From Bacteroidales bacterium UBA1309 (GTDB lineage: Bacteria; Bacteroidota; Bacteroidia; Bacteroidales; Dysgonomonadaceae), in the NCBI GenBank assembly GCA_002307185.1, contig DBTT01000041.1:1-64000 (forward strand): a DNA stretch of 64,000 nucleotides. The letters run 5' to 3'. Position 1 is the first letter of the stretch. The number at the start of each line of letters is the position of its first letter. The position numbers and the translations under genes were made by a program. Below the pieces are notes generated by a model, which saw nothing but the letters and a program-made list of their open reading frames with translations, ran no database searches and was not told where the DNA came from. Shown piece by piece: positions 63,411 through 64,000 of the stretch.

Positions 63411-64000
63411 TTACATTTTTCGCACCACCCTATTTGTCTTTCTCCGTTTTCGCCACCAGATCACCACACCCGTCACGGGCAGGCTCGCAATAAACAGGCT
63501 TGCCAGGAAAGCCAGTATTTTTCCAGGAAGGCCCAATATGGCTCCCGTATGGATTTCGTAGTTCATCCGCAAAAGCTTGTCGGCACCGTCGGCATCGGCA
63601 AAACGTCCATAAATATTGTCGGATTTGATTTCTGCAAGCGAACGGGGCGCAAAATAACGGTAATCAGTTTTCCAATACAGTCCATCGGCCTGAGTGATAT
63701 TGGCTGTAATGGCAGAAGTGCTGTCTCGCGAAGGGCTAATCGAGATCGAACCCGCATCGGGATATTCCCGGATCATATGCGCCCAAATTTCGTCAGCTGC
63801 CTGATTCGGTGACAAGCCATCTCTCGGCAAAGATTTCGGGAGAGTAACTCCGTATCCAAGCGATTTGGTGCCGCCCACCAATTTATGCACGCCATCGGCA
63901 TAAGGAGGCAATCCCCACACCAATCCGGTGAGGGCAAAAATCAACCCGAAAATGGTGGCATACCATCCGCCCACCACGTGCAGATCATAATTCACCTTGT
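63411..64000 (-). CDS. PepSY-associated membrane protein, C-terminal part (cut by window end)
   Basis: The frame continues past 64000; about 196 codons are visible. KVNYDLHVVGGWYATIFGLI, a PepSY-like periplasmic region, and a last transmembrane helix KILAFLASLFIASLPVTGVV followed by IWWRKRRK place it with PepSY_TM proteins. These are often linked to TonB-dependent iron uptake or ferric reduction. Confidence 0.85.
   Translation of the reverse strand, partial: KVNYDLHVVGGWYATIFGLIFALTGLVWGLPPYADGVHKLVGGTKSLGYGVTLPKSLPRDGLSPNQAADEIWAHMIREYPDAGSISISPSRDSTSAITANITQADGLYWKTDYRYFAPRSLAEIKSDNIYGRFADADGADKLLRMNYEIHTGAILGLPGKILAFLASLFIASLPVTGVVIWWRKRRKTNRVVRKM

Overview
The window is chromosomal DNA from a member of the Bacteroidetes, most likely Bacteroidales. 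The evidence is a complex I operon with fused NuoC-NuoD and no NuoEFG, a cytochrome b-FrdA-FrdB fumarate reductase set, TAnnTTTG-type promoters, type B ribosomal protein L31, a DUF3078 outer-membrane protein and GG-leader peptide precursors of the Bacteroidales type. No genus can be assigned from the sequence alone.

Positions 1-7104 are accessory DNA. Four small genes share one 28-residue leader ending in Gly-Gly but have different cysteine-containing cores. Each lies just downstream of a gene for an exported thioredoxin-fold protein, all on the plus strand. After the fourth peptide come a 45-codon fragment of a C39 peptidase exporter and, in another frame, a LanC-like gene without a proper start. 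This looks like a peptide-natural-product locus whose export and modification end has been rearranged. One core has the cysteine spacing of CS-alpha-beta defensins and another is knottin-like. This is the most interesting part of the window.

Positions 7113-18222 are mostly housekeeping: ruvB, a DJ-1 protein, tonB, pdxJ, nadK, an ATP-grasp-like orphan, a second DJ-1 protein, murA, murB with a membrane partner, a tiny HExxH protein, and a 315-bp array of 21-bp units. Positions 18404-28757 hold the ten-gene nuo operon (A, B, CD, H, I, J, K, L, M, N), read leftward from a clear promoter near 28.9 kb. Then come a hybrid histidine kinase, a cobalamin-riboswitch-controlled corrinoid uptake operon (32726-36402) and the fumarate reductase operon (36525-40118).

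Positions 40808-49227 are mainly plus strand: a HAD-hotdog fusion, an old-yellow-enzyme homologue, rpmE2 (minus strand), a lactonase-like lipoprotein, a DUF3078 protein, initiator tRNA-Met, an HU-like protein, a 30-residue mS38-like basic protein and RNase G. Positions 49322-57814 (minus strand) carry rlmD and a TetR-controlled tripartite ABC exporter similar in layout to YbhGFSR. The right end has a luciferase-like monooxygenase facing a frameshifted flavin reductase, exbD/exbB, a LytS/LytTR two-component pair and a PepSY protein cut by the window edge.
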